From NCBI RefSeq assembly GCF_008580665.1, contig NZ_BKDJ01000009.1, positions 1 through 64,000 on the forward strand: a stretch of 64,000 nucleotides of DNA. Reading direction: 5' to 3'. A model generated the notes under the pieces. It worked only from the letters and a program-made list of their open reading frames with translations. It had not been told where the DNA came from and did not search any database. The DNA is from Zafaria cholistanensis. GTDB taxonomy: Bacteria > Actinomycetota > Actinomycetes > Actinomycetales > Micrococcaceae. Below, piece by piece: positions 50,434 to 61,416 of this stretch; the first letter of the stretch is position 1; each line of letters opens with the position of its first letter. The position numbers and the translations under genes were made by a program.

Positions 50434-50810
50434 GGGATCTCCTTGGATTCTTCAGGGTTGGGGCCCACCCTATGGTGACAGGGTTACACCGAACCGGGCC
50501 GGCCAGTAAAGGCCGGTGCGGGCCTGCGCCGCGTTACGGCTTTGTACCCCGTTTGAGCTTTGTCCCGTTTCGTCTTTTGTCCCACGGGGCCTTCGGACGT
50601 GCCGGCCATGCCTGAAAACGCACCCGCGCGGGCGGGGATCCGGCCCCCAGGCCCCTTATCCGGCTCCTCCACGAACTCCCGCCGGAACCCGGGGACGGGG
50701 TCCAAGGACAGGGCCGGGCATCCATGCCGTGGCGCGGCCAGCCTTGACCCCCGCGCCCATTGGTAGGACGGTTGTAGGGATCTGGCGGCCGGCGTGAAGG
50801 TGGCGGTGTG
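50434..50810. other. 377-bp gap between divergent OYE and alcohol dehydrogenase genes
   Basis: It holds the OYE promoter (TAGGGT, 50467-50472 minus, -10 candidate) and the start region of the dehydrogenase gene, where TTGTAGGGAT near 50772 is a weak -10 candidate. Three imperfect CTTTGTCCCGTTT-type repeats lie at about 50538-50586. No gene is supported. Confidence 0.5.
50474..50490. promoter_or_regulatory. Possible operator dyad in the OYE promoter
   Basis: GGTGACAGGGTTACACC has GGTG/CACC ends around a 9-bp centre. It lies directly upstream of the OYE -10 candidate, between it and the expected -35. The symmetry is imperfect and no regulator gene is adjacent. Confidence 0.35.
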
Positions 50811-51959
50811 ATGCGGGCAATGGTGTATCGGGGGCCGTACAAGGTCCGGGTGGAAGAGAAGGACATGCCCAGGATTGAGCATCCGAACGATGCGATCGTG
50901 AAGGTTACCCGGGCCGCGATCTGCGGCTCGGACCTGCACATTTACCACGGGATGATGCCGGATACGCGGGTGGGCTCGACGTTCGGGCACGAGTTCGTCG
51001 GCGTGGTCCACGAGGTCGGCCCCTCGGTGCGGAACCTCCGTCCCGGTGACCGGGTCATGGTGCCTTTCAACATCTATTGCGGTTCCTGCTACTTCTGCGC
51101 GCGCGGGCTCTATTCGAACTGCCACAACGTGAACCCCAATGCCACGGCCGTCGGGGGCATCTACGGGTACTCCCACACCTGCGGGGGGTACGACGGCGGG
51201 CAGGCCGAATACGTGCGGGTCCCCTTCGCCGACGTCGGACCCGCGCCGATCCCGGACTGGATGGACGAGGAGGACGCGGTCCTGCTCACCGACGCCCTGG
51301 CGACCGGGTACTTCGGCGCCCAGTTGGGGGACATCGCCGAGGGCGACACGGTGGTGGTTTTCGGCGCCGGGCCCGTGGGGCTGTTCGCGGCCAAGTCTTC
51401 GTGGCTGATGGGTGCGGGGCGGGTGATCGTGGTGGACCACCTTGAGTACCGGCTCGAGAAGGCGCGGACGTTCGCCCATGCCGAGACGTACAATTTCGCC
51501 GAACACGACGACATCGTGGTGGACCTGAAGAAAGCCACCGACCACCTCGGCGCCGACGTGGTGATCGACGCCGTCGGCGCCGAGGCCGACGGCAACCTCA
51601 CCCAGCACATCACCGCCGCCAAGCTCAAGCTGCAGGGCGGATCGCCCGTGGCGCTGAACTGGGCGATCGACTCCGTCCGCAAGGGCGGAACCGTCTCCGT
51701 CGTGGGGGCCTACGGCCCGATGTTCAGCGCCGTGAAGTTTGGCGACGCCGTCAACAAGGGCCTGACGCTGCGCATGAACCAGTGCCCGGTCAAGCGGCAG
51801 TGGCCCAGGCTCTTCGAACACATCCGCAACGGCTACCTCAAACCCAGCGACATCGTCACGCACCGCATCCCGCTGGAACACATCGCCGAGGGCTACCACC
51901 TGTTCTCCTCCAAGCTCGACGGCTGCATCAAGACACTGATCGTTCCGAACAACCACTAG
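50811..51959 (+). CDS. Zinc-dependent alcohol dehydrogenase, formaldehyde dehydrogenase-like
   Basis: Predicted NAD-dependent medium-chain dehydrogenase of the FDH_like group. The 382-residue product has the catalytic zinc site AAICGSDLHIYHG (Cys near residue 36) and GHEFVG, the structural zinc loop CGSCYFCARGLYSNC (four Cys near 90-104), and a Rossmann motif VVVFGAGPVGLFAA (about 179-192). The glutathione-independent formaldehyde group often acts on aldehydes or polyols; the true substrate is unknown. The ATG at 50811 is preferred over a GTG three bases earlier. A small protein gene follows after 15 bp and is probably co-transcribed. Confidence 0.9.
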   Translation: MRAMVYRGPYKVRVEEKDMPRIEHPNDAIVKVTRAAICGSDLHIYHGMMPDTRVGSTFGHEFVGVVHEVGPSVRNLRPGDRVMVPFNIYCGSCYFCARGLYSNCHNVNPNATAVGGIYGYSHTCGGYDGGQAEYVRVPFADVGPAPIPDWMDEEDAVLLTDALATGYFGAQLGDIAEGDTVVVFGAGPVGLFAAKSSWLMGAGRVIVVDHLEYRLEKARTFAHAETYNFAEHDDIVVDLKKATDHLGADVVIDAVGAEADGNLTQHITAAKLKLQGGSPVALNWAIDSVRKGGTVSVVGAYGPMFSAVKFGDAVNKGLTLRMNQCPVKRQWPRLFEHIRNGYLKPSDIVTHRIPLEHIAEGYHLFSSKLDGCIKTLIVPNNH

Positions 51960-51974
51960 GCGGGAGAGACGACC

Positions 51975-52544
51975 ATGCCCTACACGGCGCAGAAACCGCC
52001 CCGGCCCAGGACCGCCGACCAGTTGCGGCGGGAGATACCCGGGTGGGGCGTGGACCTGGACCCGGCCGACCGTCCGTCCGTTCCCCGGGAGCGCACGGAC
52101 CTGGACACCGGGGCCCATTGGGACTTTCCGGAGCGCCAGGAGGAAAGGCAGCCCCGGGAACGGTCCATTGAGCACAAGTTCCTCCCCCCGGTGTTCGGCA
52201 CCTCGATTCCCCTGAAGGGCCTGTCCGGGAAGGTCAGGAGGCTGGCCTACACCCGCTACAGCGAGGCGCGGGCAGCGCACTGGCTCCTTCTGCTTGCCGG
52301 GGACCGGATCGACGCCTGGGAAAGCCATCTCCGGTCCCTGGCAGGCCCGCGCCCGGACAACCCCCTGTCCGAAACCGGCATCCCCGCCGAACTGCACGGA
52401 CACGGAATCACCTCCCGACGGGAGGGCAGGCGGGCGGACCTGGCCCATCAATGGATGGACCCGCTGGTCGTTGCCGGACCGTGGGTCCTGGCCGTGACGG
52501 GTGCCGCCCTGGCGGTCAGGGCCCTGTGGCGCCGCCGGTCCTGA
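51975..52544 (+). CDS. Hypothetical protein with C-terminal membrane anchor, paired with alcohol dehydrogenase
   Basis: I do not recognise a named family. The 189-residue product has a charged, proline-rich N-terminus (residues 1-70), a basic middle (KGLSGKVRRLAYTRYSEARAAHWLLLLAGDRIDAWESHL, about 81-119) and one C-terminal hydrophobic helix (about 165-183, PLVVAGPWVLAVTGAALAVRAL) ending in WRRRS. It has no signal peptide, so a tail-anchored protein with its bulk in the cytoplasm is likely. It starts 15 bp after the dehydrogenase stop with a GGGAGAG ribosome site, which suggests a shared operon and function. Confidence 0.75.
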   Translation: MPYTAQKPPRPRTADQLRREIPGWGVDLDPADRPSVPRERTDLDTGAHWDFPERQEERQPRERSIEHKFLPPVFGTSIPLKGLSGKVRRLAYTRYSEARAAHWLLLLAGDRIDAWESHLRSLAGPRPDNPLSETGIPAELHGHGITSRREGRRADLAHQWMDPLVVAGPWVLAVTGAALAVRALWRRRS

Positions 52545-52640
52545 CCCACGGGCACACCCGGTGGTCCACGCCTGAAGGCGCGCCCGGCCACCTCCGCAGG
52601 CCATCGCCGCGGCGGACCTTCCAGCGCCTAGGATGGCCCC

Positions 52641-53564
52641 GTGAAGTCCCTCCGCCGCCGTGCCGCCACCACCGCTGCAGGCTCAATTGCGGCCGGCTCG
52701 ATCGCGGCCGTCCGGGAGGATGCCGCCTCGGCGGCGGCACCGCGGGGAACGATCCGCTACGCGTTTGCCGCTCCCGCCGAGGTCCGGGCCGCGGTGGCGG
52801 CCTTGGGCGGTTACCCGGCCGTGCTGGGCGCCGAGGCCGGCAGGGCCGCGGGGCTGCGGGTGGCCGCGGATGCGGAGGCGTTCCTGGCCTCACGGGCCCT
52901 GCTGCGCCTGCTGGCCGCGTACGTGCTCACCGGGTCCGCCGCTTCCGCCGCACTGGTGGAGATCACCCGCCGCTGCGGAGACTGCGGCGCCGCGGACCAC
53001 GGCAAGCCTGAGGCGGGCGGCGCCGCGGTGTCGCTCTCGCGCACGCGCACCCTGGTGATGGCCGCCGTGGGACCGGCCGGCACGATGCTGGGCATCGACG
53101 TCGAACAGGTCATGGATGCCGGACAGGACTCCGAGGCAGGACAGGGCACCGACGCCGGAGAAGGCACCGCGCCCGTGCGCCCGGGACCGGTTGGCGGCTT
53201 CGTTGACGGCTTCGATGCCCTGGCCCTCTCCCCCGCCGAACGGGCGCTGCTGGCGGCCTCCCCCAACCCGGGCCTGCTGCGGATGGCCGCGTGGACGGCC
53301 AAGGAGGCGGTGCTGAAGGCCACCGGGGACGGGCTGCGGATCGAGCCCCACCGGCTGACCGTCCTGGACCCGGCCCTGGCGGCAGGGCGCCTGTTCCCGC
53401 CGGAGGCGGCCTTCCCGGTCTCGGCCCCGGACCTGCCGGCGGCAAAGGCGCTGTGGGTCCGCTGGATCGGTGCGGGCCCGGCCCACGTGGCGGCCCTCGC
53501 CTCCGCCCCCGCGCTGCCGGCCCTTGAGGTTCCGCTGTCCGGGTTGGCCCCCGGGGGCGGGTAG
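52641..53564 (+). CDS. 4'-phosphopantetheinyl transferase superfamily protein (Sfp type)
   Basis: Predicted to move the 4'-phosphopantetheine arm of CoA onto a carrier protein. The 307-residue product has the Mg-binding motif MLGIDVEQV (about residues 149-157) and the WTAKEAVLKATGDGL motif (about 218-232), with both catalytic acidic residues and the lysines. An acidic insert rich in Asp/Ala/Gly/Gln (DAGQDSEAGQGTDAGEG, about 158-174) follows motif P2. The N-terminus carries a 15-bp tandem duplication (GSIAAGSIAA). TAGGAT (52629-52634) ends 6 nt before the GTG, suggesting a leaderless mRNA. No polyketide or peptide synthetase gene is nearby, so the target protein is unknown. Confidence 0.88.
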   Translation: MKSLRRRAATTAAGSIAAGSIAAVREDAASAAAPRGTIRYAFAAPAEVRAAVAALGGYPAVLGAEAGRAAGLRVAADAEAFLASRALLRLLAAYVLTGSAASAALVEITRRCGDCGAADHGKPEAGGAAVSLSRTRTLVMAAVGPAGTMLGIDVEQVMDAGQDSEAGQGTDAGEGTAPVRPGPVGGFVDGFDALALSPAERALLAASPNPGLLRMAAWTAKEAVLKATGDGLRIEPHRLTVLDPALAAGRLFPPEAAFPVSAPDLPAAKALWVRWIGAGPAHVAALASAPALPALEVPLSGLAPGGG

Positions 53565-53595
53565 CGCTCCCCGGAGGCCGGTGCGCCGGGATACG

Positions 53596-53638
53596 GAAAC
53601 GCCAGGCTGCTGAAACGCCCGGCTACTGAAACGCCCGG

Positions 53639-53651
<13 letters not shown>
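53596..53651. repeat. 16-bp tandem repeat at the 3' end of ppsA
   Basis: Units at 53596-53611, 53612-53627 and 53628-53643 plus a partial unit share GAAACGCCCGGCTACT. The ppsA stop codon (53639-53641, minus) lies in the third unit, so the last residues Phe-Gln and the stop are inside the array. Confidence 0.8.
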
Positions 53652-56019
<2,368 letters not shown>

Positions 56020-56225
56020 TGCGTCCTCCCGTATGGCGCCCTTCCCCTGCGTGCTGGACTGGTGCTGCGCCGTGGTCCCGGCGCCGCCCGCTGTCAGGGT
56101 ACGCCGCAGGGAGGGGAAAAGCACCGCCCGCGGGGCGGCCCGAAGCGGCGTCCGATCGGCGCCGGGGCCCGTGAGAAGCACCACAGTTTCCCGAAAATGC
56201 GTGTGATGTCCGTTACATTACGTGC

Positions 56226-56828
56226 ATGGCTGCACGAACGGACGCGAACCAAGGCAACGGCGGACCACCCTCGGCGCGTCCGGACGGACCCCCGGGAGCG
56301 GGGGCTCCTCACAAGCCGGCGCGGCCCGGGATGTCCAGCACGGCGCCGGCACCGATCCGGGTGTCCCCGCCGCCTCCGCGCGTGGTCCAGGCGATGAGGT
56401 CCGCCTGGGTCGCCAGCTTCACAGTGGGGGTGGCGGCCTGCCTGGTGGCGTATTTTTCCCGCGACGCCACGCTGGAGCACCTTAAGGGGCTGGTCATGCA
56501 GCGCCAGACCGTCGGGCACGAGGTGGCGCTGGATGCCCTGGTGTCGACGCTGTTTTGGGGATGCCTGGGCACGCTTTTGGCCGTCATGGCCATCCAGGCC
56601 CTGCTGGTGAAAGTGATGATGAACCGGCACGGCCGCCTGCGTTGGGCCCTTCTGGCCGTCCTGCCCCTGCACGGGTTCGCCGTCGTCGTGGTGGACGCTT
56701 TCCTGGTTTTGCCCTCGGGCGCGGGAACGGCCACCAGCGTCCTGCTGCTGGCGCAGCTAGCGTTGAGCGGGGTGGCGCTGGTGCTGGGCGTGCTGGACGG
56801 GACCAGTGCCTGGTTCCGGGCGAAGTAG
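56226..56828 (+). CDS. Hypothetical four-helix membrane protein
   Basis: I do not recognise the family. The 200-residue product has a 55-residue Pro/Ala/Gly-rich N-terminus without hydrophobic segments, then four predicted membrane helices (about 60-77, 105-131, 140-162, 169-191) with short loops, including a basic one (NRHGRLRW, 133-140). TACATT (56214-56219) ends 6 nt before the ATG, so the mRNA is probably leaderless. Its last 72 bp overlap the 3' end of the converging IniC-like GTPase gene, which is unusual for this window. It begins about 200 bp from the divergent ppsA start. Confidence 0.72.
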   Translation: MAARTDANQGNGGPPSARPDGPPGAGAPHKPARPGMSSTAPAPIRVSPPPPRVVQAMRSAWVASFTVGVAACLVAYFSRDATLEHLKGLVMQRQTVGHEVALDALVSTLFWGCLGTLLAVMAIQALLVKVMMNRHGRLRWALLAVLPLHGFAVVVVDAFLVLPSGAGTATSVLLLAQLALSGVALVLGVLDGTSAWFRAK

Positions 56829-58391
56829 GACCCGGACCCTGTCCGGGCCGGCCGCGGGTGCCAGAAGGGCCAGCGCGGCCTCGCAGCTGCGGATGACGGT
56901 CCGGTAGTCCTCAAGGGCGGCGCGGTCCGCCAACGGGTTCGCGGCGGCCCGGCGCCATCGGCCCAGGCACTCCAGGGCGCGCGCCCGCAGCTCCCCGTCC
57001 GAGGCGTCCCCTCCGGCCATCCCCAGCCGCTCCGCCGGCGTGTCGCCGCCTCCACCCACAAGGCGCCCCGCCTCGGCGGCAAGCCACGGTTCCACGGGCA
57101 GCCGGCCTCCGTGCACCCGGGCCGCGGTCCGCAGTTCCGGAAAGTCCTGGGCGTTGGCCCGGACGCGTTCGAGCGACTCGGCCAGCCGGATCGCTCCGGG
57201 GCGCGGGCGCGTCCGGAGCAGGGCCTCGATGCCGTCCAGGACCGCGCACGCCTTCAACCGGCTCCCCTGTGCCACGAAGCCGGCCGAAATGAGCTCCAGC
57301 AGGCCGGCCAGCCCGCTGCGCCGGGCGAGTTCGCGGGACAGCGGAAGCGGCCTGTCGGTTCCCCCGCGGATCAGGGCGGCGGCCAACCTGATGCCAAACA
57401 GGCCGAACCGTTCCAGGAGCCGGGCCCGCAGGTCCGGGTCCATATCCTCCGGCCCGTCCGAGCGGACGAACCGGTCCGCGGAGAGCAGAAGCCGCTCCCG
57501 CGCGCTTCGGTCGAGGCCGGCCAGTTGCACCAACGCACCGAATTCCTCCCGGTGCAGGGTGCGGGCCGCCCGGGCCAGCAGGCCGGCAACCGGGACCACC
57601 CCCAGGGCCAGGTCGCGCAGTGCGCCCCCGCGGGCATACTGTTCGGCACAGGCGCCCGCGGAGATGAGCGAGCCGATCCGGCCCGCGCCAATTTCGTCGG
57701 CCCGGGAAAGCACCACCAGGACGTTGGCGGCGCCGGCGCCGGGGGCGGCCGCATCCCGCAGCGCCCGCAAGTGGTCCAGGTCCGCCTCGCGCGGGTGGCG
57801 CATGAGGTACACGACGGCATCGGCCTCTGCGGCCACGCGCGGGGGAAAGGGAAGGCCGCCCGGTGCGGCGGGTTCGGGCAGGCCGGCGGGTTCAAGCGGG
57901 CGGGTGGGGTTCGGGTCCGGCGGCGAGGCCGGACCCGGGGTGTCGATCAGGGTCAGGGAGCGCAGCCCCTCCGCGGGCCACTCGATGACCAGGCGTTCCA
58001 CCTCCTGCGCGGCCGGTCCGCCCAGGTCCACGACCAGCCGGCCGTCCCTTCGGTCCAGGCGCAGCGGGCGGGATTGGCCGGAAAAGGAATGGGCCGTGGC
58101 CCGGGGGGCGGGGCCATAGCGGTACCACACCACCAGGTGCGGGTGCCGGCGGGCCTCCTCCAGGGCGATCCCCTCGCCCACGATGGCGTTCAGCAGCGTG
58201 GTCTTGCCGGACTTGGCCAGCCCCGCCAGGGCAACCCTCACCGGCTCCCCCATCCGTTCGGCGTACCCGCGCAGCAGGGCGCACGCGGCCGGATCGTCCC
58301 GGTAGACCTCCAGCGTGTCCCGGATGAGCCCGCCCACCGCCGCCCTGACCGCGGCGTTCGTGCCTACCGCGTGCGTACCCGTTCCGTTCAT
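56757..58391 (-). CDS. Dynamin-like GTPase, IniC-like
   Basis: Predicted bacterial dynamin-like protein acting at the membrane. The 544-residue product has G1 GLAKSGKTTLL (residues 57-67), G3 LIDTPGPA (about 147-154) followed by a Pro-rich loop, and G4 LSRADEIG (about 227-234). The rest is helical, with no clear membrane helix. It follows the IniA-like GTPase with a 4-bp overlap (ATGA at 58388-58391), matching the iniA-iniC arrangement of mycobacteria, where IniC is the shorter GTPase. The C-terminus ends QHAQHQRHPAQR and its coding end overlaps a converging membrane protein gene by 72 bp. Confidence 0.83.
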   Translation of the reverse strand: MNGTGTHAVGTNAAVRAAVGGLIRDTLEVYRDDPAACALLRGYAERMGEPVRVALAGLAKSGKTTLLNAIVGEGIALEEARRHPHLVVWYRYGPAPRATAHSFSGQSRPLRLDRRDGRLVVDLGGPAAQEVERLVIEWPAEGLRSLTLIDTPGPASPPDPNPTRPLEPAGLPEPAAPGGLPFPPRVAAEADAVVYLMRHPREADLDHLRALRDAAAPGAGAANVLVVLSRADEIGAGRIGSLISAGACAEQYARGGALRDLALGVVPVAGLLARAARTLHREEFGALVQLAGLDRSARERLLLSADRFVRSDGPEDMDPDLRARLLERFGLFGIRLAAALIRGGTDRPLPLSRELARRSGLAGLLELISAGFVAQGSRLKACAVLDGIEALLRTRPRPGAIRLAESLERVRANAQDFPELRTAARVHGGRLPVEPWLAAEAGRLVGGGGDTPAERLGMAGGDASDGELRARALECLGRWRRAAANPLADRAALEDYRTVIRSCEAALALLAPAAGPDRVRVLLRPEPGTGPVQHAQHQRHPAQR

Positions 58392-60319
58392 GCCCGCCCC
58401 GCTCCGGCCCGCTCCGGCCCGCCGTGTTCCTGTGTGCCGTGTTCTTGGAGGCCCTGTTCCTGGAGGCCCCGTTCCGCTTCTTCCGTCCCGAGCCCCTGCG
58501 GCCCGTCCCCCGGGTTCGCGTCGGCCGCCGCCAGGCGGGCGTCCAGCGCGTCAAGGCGTCCCAGCCGGTCCCGGATCTGCCGGATGCGCCCGTCGCGTTC
58601 GGCGGCGAAGGTGGCCGCGGCCTCCTGGGCGGCGTGGGAGGAGTCGGTCAGGGACCGGTGGTGCTCTTCCGCGATGTCCGTGAAGTGGTCCCGGGTCTCG
58701 CGCTGGACCAGCCGGAGCCTGTCCTTGAGCTGCTTGCCCACCTGGAAGACGACGTCGTCGATGTGGCGGCGCACCAGGGTCTTGGCGTCGCCCTGGCGGC
58801 GCTTGAGGCGGGCCTGCCGGTCCTCCTGGTATCCCTTGGCCCCCAGCAGCACCCCGGCGCCCACGGAGATGGGGTTGATCAGCGGCATTCCGGCCAGTCC
58901 GGTGAGGAGGCCGAACATCAGGACACCTCCGTAGGAACCGCGCATGCCGATCAGCACCTTCTGGAAGAAGCCGACGTATCCGCGGTCCAGGTCGGGCACG
59001 GGGGCGACGGGGTCCAGCACGCTGCCCGTGTCGCCGACGCGCAGTTCCGGCAGGGCCACGCCGTCCGCGGCGAAATGCTCGGCCACCTCGCGGGCCAGCC
59101 ACGCCGCGCGGCCGTCGGTCCACACGAAGGTGTCCGATACCGCCGCTGCGACCCGCTGCTGAAGCCACGCGGAGAAATCGGACCAGACGGGGCCGGGATC
59201 GCCCTGGTCGATCGCCGTTTCGGCTTCCCGCTGGATGTGCCGCAGCCGGTCCCGGAGGTCGTGCTCGAGGTCCGCGATCAGGTCGCCGACGCCGTCGTTG
59301 AGCGTGGTTTGCCACCGGGCCGAACGGCGGCGCAGTTCGTCGGCCCGCTGCCTGGCCGCCTCCAGCTCGGCAAGGCGCCGGGGCGTTCCGGACGGGTTCT
59401 CCAGGGCGTCCAGCTCGGTCCGCAGGGACAGCCGCAGCTGGTCGATGACGGACCGAAGGTCCTGGGCGGCCCGTCGCTGGCGGGTGCGCCGGGCCTTCCC
59501 GACCACCTCCCCGCGCAGGTATGCCACCAGCGGTCCGTATCCGGATTCGGCGTGCAGCTCGCTGTCCTGCAGCCGGGCCGCGTGCAGCCGCAGTTCGGCG
59601 GAGACGGGAAACAGGGGAATGGCCGGGTCAATGCGGTCCAGGTGGTCCCTGTCCGCGACGGCCACTTCGCGCCAGTGGGGATAGATGTCGGTCTTGGTCA
59701 CCACGCAGGCTACGTGGGGCGTCAGCTGCAGCCCCTGGCGCAGGAACCGGAGCTCGGACTCGGTAAGTTCCTGCGAGGCATCGGTGACCAGCAGCATCGC
59801 GTCCGCGCTGCCCAGGGCGACCAGGGCCGCCAGCTCGTGGGCCGAATGCACGCCCCCCACGCCGGGAGAATCCACGATGACCAGTCCGTCGGCCAGGAGG
59901 TGGCGCGGGACCCGGACCTCGGCCCCCAGCAACCGCATGCGGTTTCCGGCGTTGCCCTTCGCGGACACATAGGTCCCGATCTCCTCCAGGCCCACGGGCC
60001 GGCGCTCGGCGGTGGCCGCTCCGTCCCCGAACGGGTCACCGTCCTGCGGGACCAGGACTGTCGCGGACGGGGTCTCCCCGTGGCGGACCACGGTGGGCAC
60101 GGAGGTGGCCAGGACATCGTCCACCGGGCAGGCGGGGGCGTTGACCAGGGCGTTGACCAGTTGGCTCTTCCCCTGCTTGAACTCCCCGACCACGACCACG
60201 CGGACGTCCCGCTCCAGGAGCCTGCGGCGCGTGTTTTCCAGGCGGCGGCGCAGGTCCGGCCGGCCGGCCGGTTCCGCCTCGGCAATGCCGTCCCCGAGCA
60301 GGTCAACCAGTTCAGCCAC
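58388..60319 (-). CDS. Dynamin-like GTPase, IniA-like
   Basis: Predicted membrane-remodelling GTPase. The 643-residue product has G1 GEFKQGKS (residues 45-52), a switch threonine in ATSVPT, G3 DSPGVGG (150-156), G4 TKTD (208-211), long helices, and a hydrophobic segment (about 463-494, GVLMFGLLTGLAGMPLINP) that matches the membrane-binding paddle of bacterial dynamins such as IniA. Helical tails follow, ending in an EQGLQEHGTQEHGG repeat. In M. tuberculosis IniA is induced by cell-wall drugs and repairs membranes. The GTG at 60319 has an AAGGAGGAAA ribosome site; longer open sequence upstream is non-coding. The gene follows the IniB-like gene after a 122-bp hairpin-rich gap. Confidence 0.9.
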   Translation of the reverse strand: MAELVDLLGDGIAEAEPAGRPDLRRRLENTRRRLLERDVRVVVVGEFKQGKSQLVNALVNAPACPVDDVLATSVPTVVRHGETPSATVLVPQDGDPFGDGAATAERRPVGLEEIGTYVSAKGNAGNRMRLLGAEVRVPRHLLADGLVIVDSPGVGGVHSAHELAALVALGSADAMLLVTDASQELTESELRFLRQGLQLTPHVACVVTKTDIYPHWREVAVADRDHLDRIDPAIPLFPVSAELRLHAARLQDSELHAESGYGPLVAYLRGEVVGKARRTRQRRAAQDLRSVIDQLRLSLRTELDALENPSGTPRRLAELEAARQRADELRRRSARWQTTLNDGVGDLIADLEHDLRDRLRHIQREAETAIDQGDPGPVWSDFSAWLQQRVAAAVSDTFVWTDGRAAWLAREVAEHFAADGVALPELRVGDTGSVLDPVAPVPDLDRGYVGFFQKVLIGMRGSYGGVLMFGLLTGLAGMPLINPISVGAGVLLGAKGYQEDRQARLKRRQGDAKTLVRRHIDDVVFQVGKQLKDRLRLVQRETRDHFTDIAEEHHRSLTDSSHAAQEAAATFAAERDGRIRQIRDRLGRLDALDARLAAADANPGDGPQGLGTEEAERGLQEQGLQEHGTQEHGGPERAGAGRA

Positions 60320-60337
60320 GTTTCCTCCTTGCGCTTG

Positions 60338-60364
60338 CGGACAGGCCCCGCGGGGGCCTGTCCG
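60338..60364 (-). terminator. Hairpin 1 between IniB-like and IniA-like genes
   Basis: CGGACAGGCCCC (60338-60349) pairs perfectly with GGGGCCTGTCCG (60353-60364) around a 3-base loop, 19 bp before the IniA-like start. It may end part of the IniB-like transcripts or protect their 3' ends. Confidence 0.6.
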
Positions 60365-60389
60365 GCGGGGCGGCGCCCCCGGCCGGACA

Positions 60390-60413
60390 GGCAGGGGCCC
60401 GCGGGCCCCTGCC
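60390..60413 (-). terminator. Hairpin 2 between IniB-like and IniA-like genes
   Basis: GGCAGGGGCCC (60390-60400) pairs perfectly with GGGCCCCTGCC (60403-60413), with a GC centre. It is 28 bp beyond the IniB-like stop. With hairpin 1 it forms a tandem pair. Confidence 0.6.
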
Positions 60414-60441
60414 CGGGCGGCTGGCGCCGGGGTGCTGTTCC

Positions 60442-61296
60442 CTACGGTGCGTCCACGCCGCCTGCCGCGGGCAGGTCCACGTCGAGGTCGACGTCGTTCT
60501 CCTGTACCACGACCGAATCGTCGATGTCGGTGAACTCGGGCTCGTAGCGTTCGATCTCCACGTTGACCGAGTTGTCCTCCACCTTCGTGCGCGAGGTGCC
60601 GGCGGTGACGTTGTTGTTGCTGCCTCCGGAATGCACCTCGGTCGAGGCATCGGTCCTGACGTCGGCCCTGGAGCTGCCGCTGACGGCTGCGGACCCGGCG
60701 CCGGAGGACGACGCCGAGTGGTCGCCCGAGGTCACCACCGATTCGTTGTCGAAGTTCTGGGTAACGTCGCCGTTGGCCCAAATGTTCTGGTTCACGGACT
60801 GGTCCGTGATCGTGTCGCGGTCATCGACCTTCGAGGTGTAGGAGTACTCGTTCACGATCCGGGTGATGTGCTCCACGGCGCGGTCGTAGTCGCCGCCGCT
60901 TCCCCCACTGCCCCCGCTCCCGCCGCTTCCTCCACTGCCCCCGCTGCCGCCGGCGCTGAAAGCACCAATGCCGCCGCCACCCCCACCGCCGCCGCCGCCG
61001 GCACCGCCGCCGCCCCAGCCAAGGTCGCTGACGCGCCCGCTCAGGTCGAAGTCGGACTCGGGGTCGTTGCCCTCGATCGTCGAGTCGTTGCCGCCGGTGT
61101 CATAGTCGCGGTCGAATGAGACATCGGAGAAGTCAACGAGGCTGGGCAGGACCGCGTCCACGTCGGAGGAGCAGACATTGCCCAGGCCGGCGGCACCAAG
61201 GGACCGGTCGGGGTCCTCCTGGAAGGCCTTCACGGCTCCCGGGTCCTTGAAAAGGTTCATCATGAAGTCGAGCAGAACGGTCGAAACGTTCGTCAT
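60442..61296 (-). CDS. IniB N-terminal domain protein
   Basis: Probable partner of the downstream dynamin-like GTPases. The 284-residue product starts with an IniB-type domain (TVLLDFMMNLFKDPGAVKAF, about residues 6-25, then SLGAAGLGNV and DVDAVLPSLVDF to about 58). A Gly-rich tract (93-111) and a GGS linker (117-135) follow, then DYDRAVEHITRIVNEYSY and a Asn/Asp/Thr/Ser/Val-rich acidic tail with alternating residues that could form beta structure. The two cysteine-free ends and low hydrophobicity give no signal peptide. The ATG at 61296 has an AAGGAG site. M. tuberculosis IniB is also glycine-rich. It lies first in the iniB-iniA-iniC order, downstream of a LuxR gene. Confidence 0.86.
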   Translation of the reverse strand: MTNVSTVLLDFMMNLFKDPGAVKAFQEDPDRSLGAAGLGNVCSSDVDAVLPSLVDFSDVSFDRDYDTGGNDSTIEGNDPESDFDLSGRVSDLGWGGGGAGGGGGGGGGGIGAFSAGGSGGSGGSGGSGGSGGSGGDYDRAVEHITRIVNEYSYTSKVDDRDTITDQSVNQNIWANGDVTQNFDNESVVTSGDHSASSSGAGSAAVSGSSRADVRTDASTEVHSGGSNNNVTAGTSRTKVEDNSVNVEIERYEPEFTDIDDSVVVQENDVDLDVDLPAAGGVDAP

Positions 61297-61362
61297 GCGA
61301 GGCTCCTTCAGGCCGAAAATTCTTCGGATGTGCAGTCTGTCGGACAAGTGCCCGGCACCCCT

Positions 61363-61368
61363 AACCTA
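61363..61368 (-). promoter_or_regulatory. -10 element of the IniB-like operon
   Basis: TAGGTT on the minus strand puts the transcript start near 61356 and leaves a leader of about 60 nt with a good ribosome site. No -35 hexamer is evident, which suits an activator-dependent promoter. Confidence 0.5.
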
Positions 61369-61416
61369 TGCGGGCCACACCGGCCCCGCATCGGGACTCA
61401 TCCCCTAATGGCGGAT

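Noticed and set aside
50484-52604. A 706-codon minus-strand frame opposite the alcohol dehydrogenase gene
   Set aside because: It mirrors the dehydrogenase and the small downstream gene; no recognisable motifs, and the plus-strand genes carry zinc motifs and proper starts.
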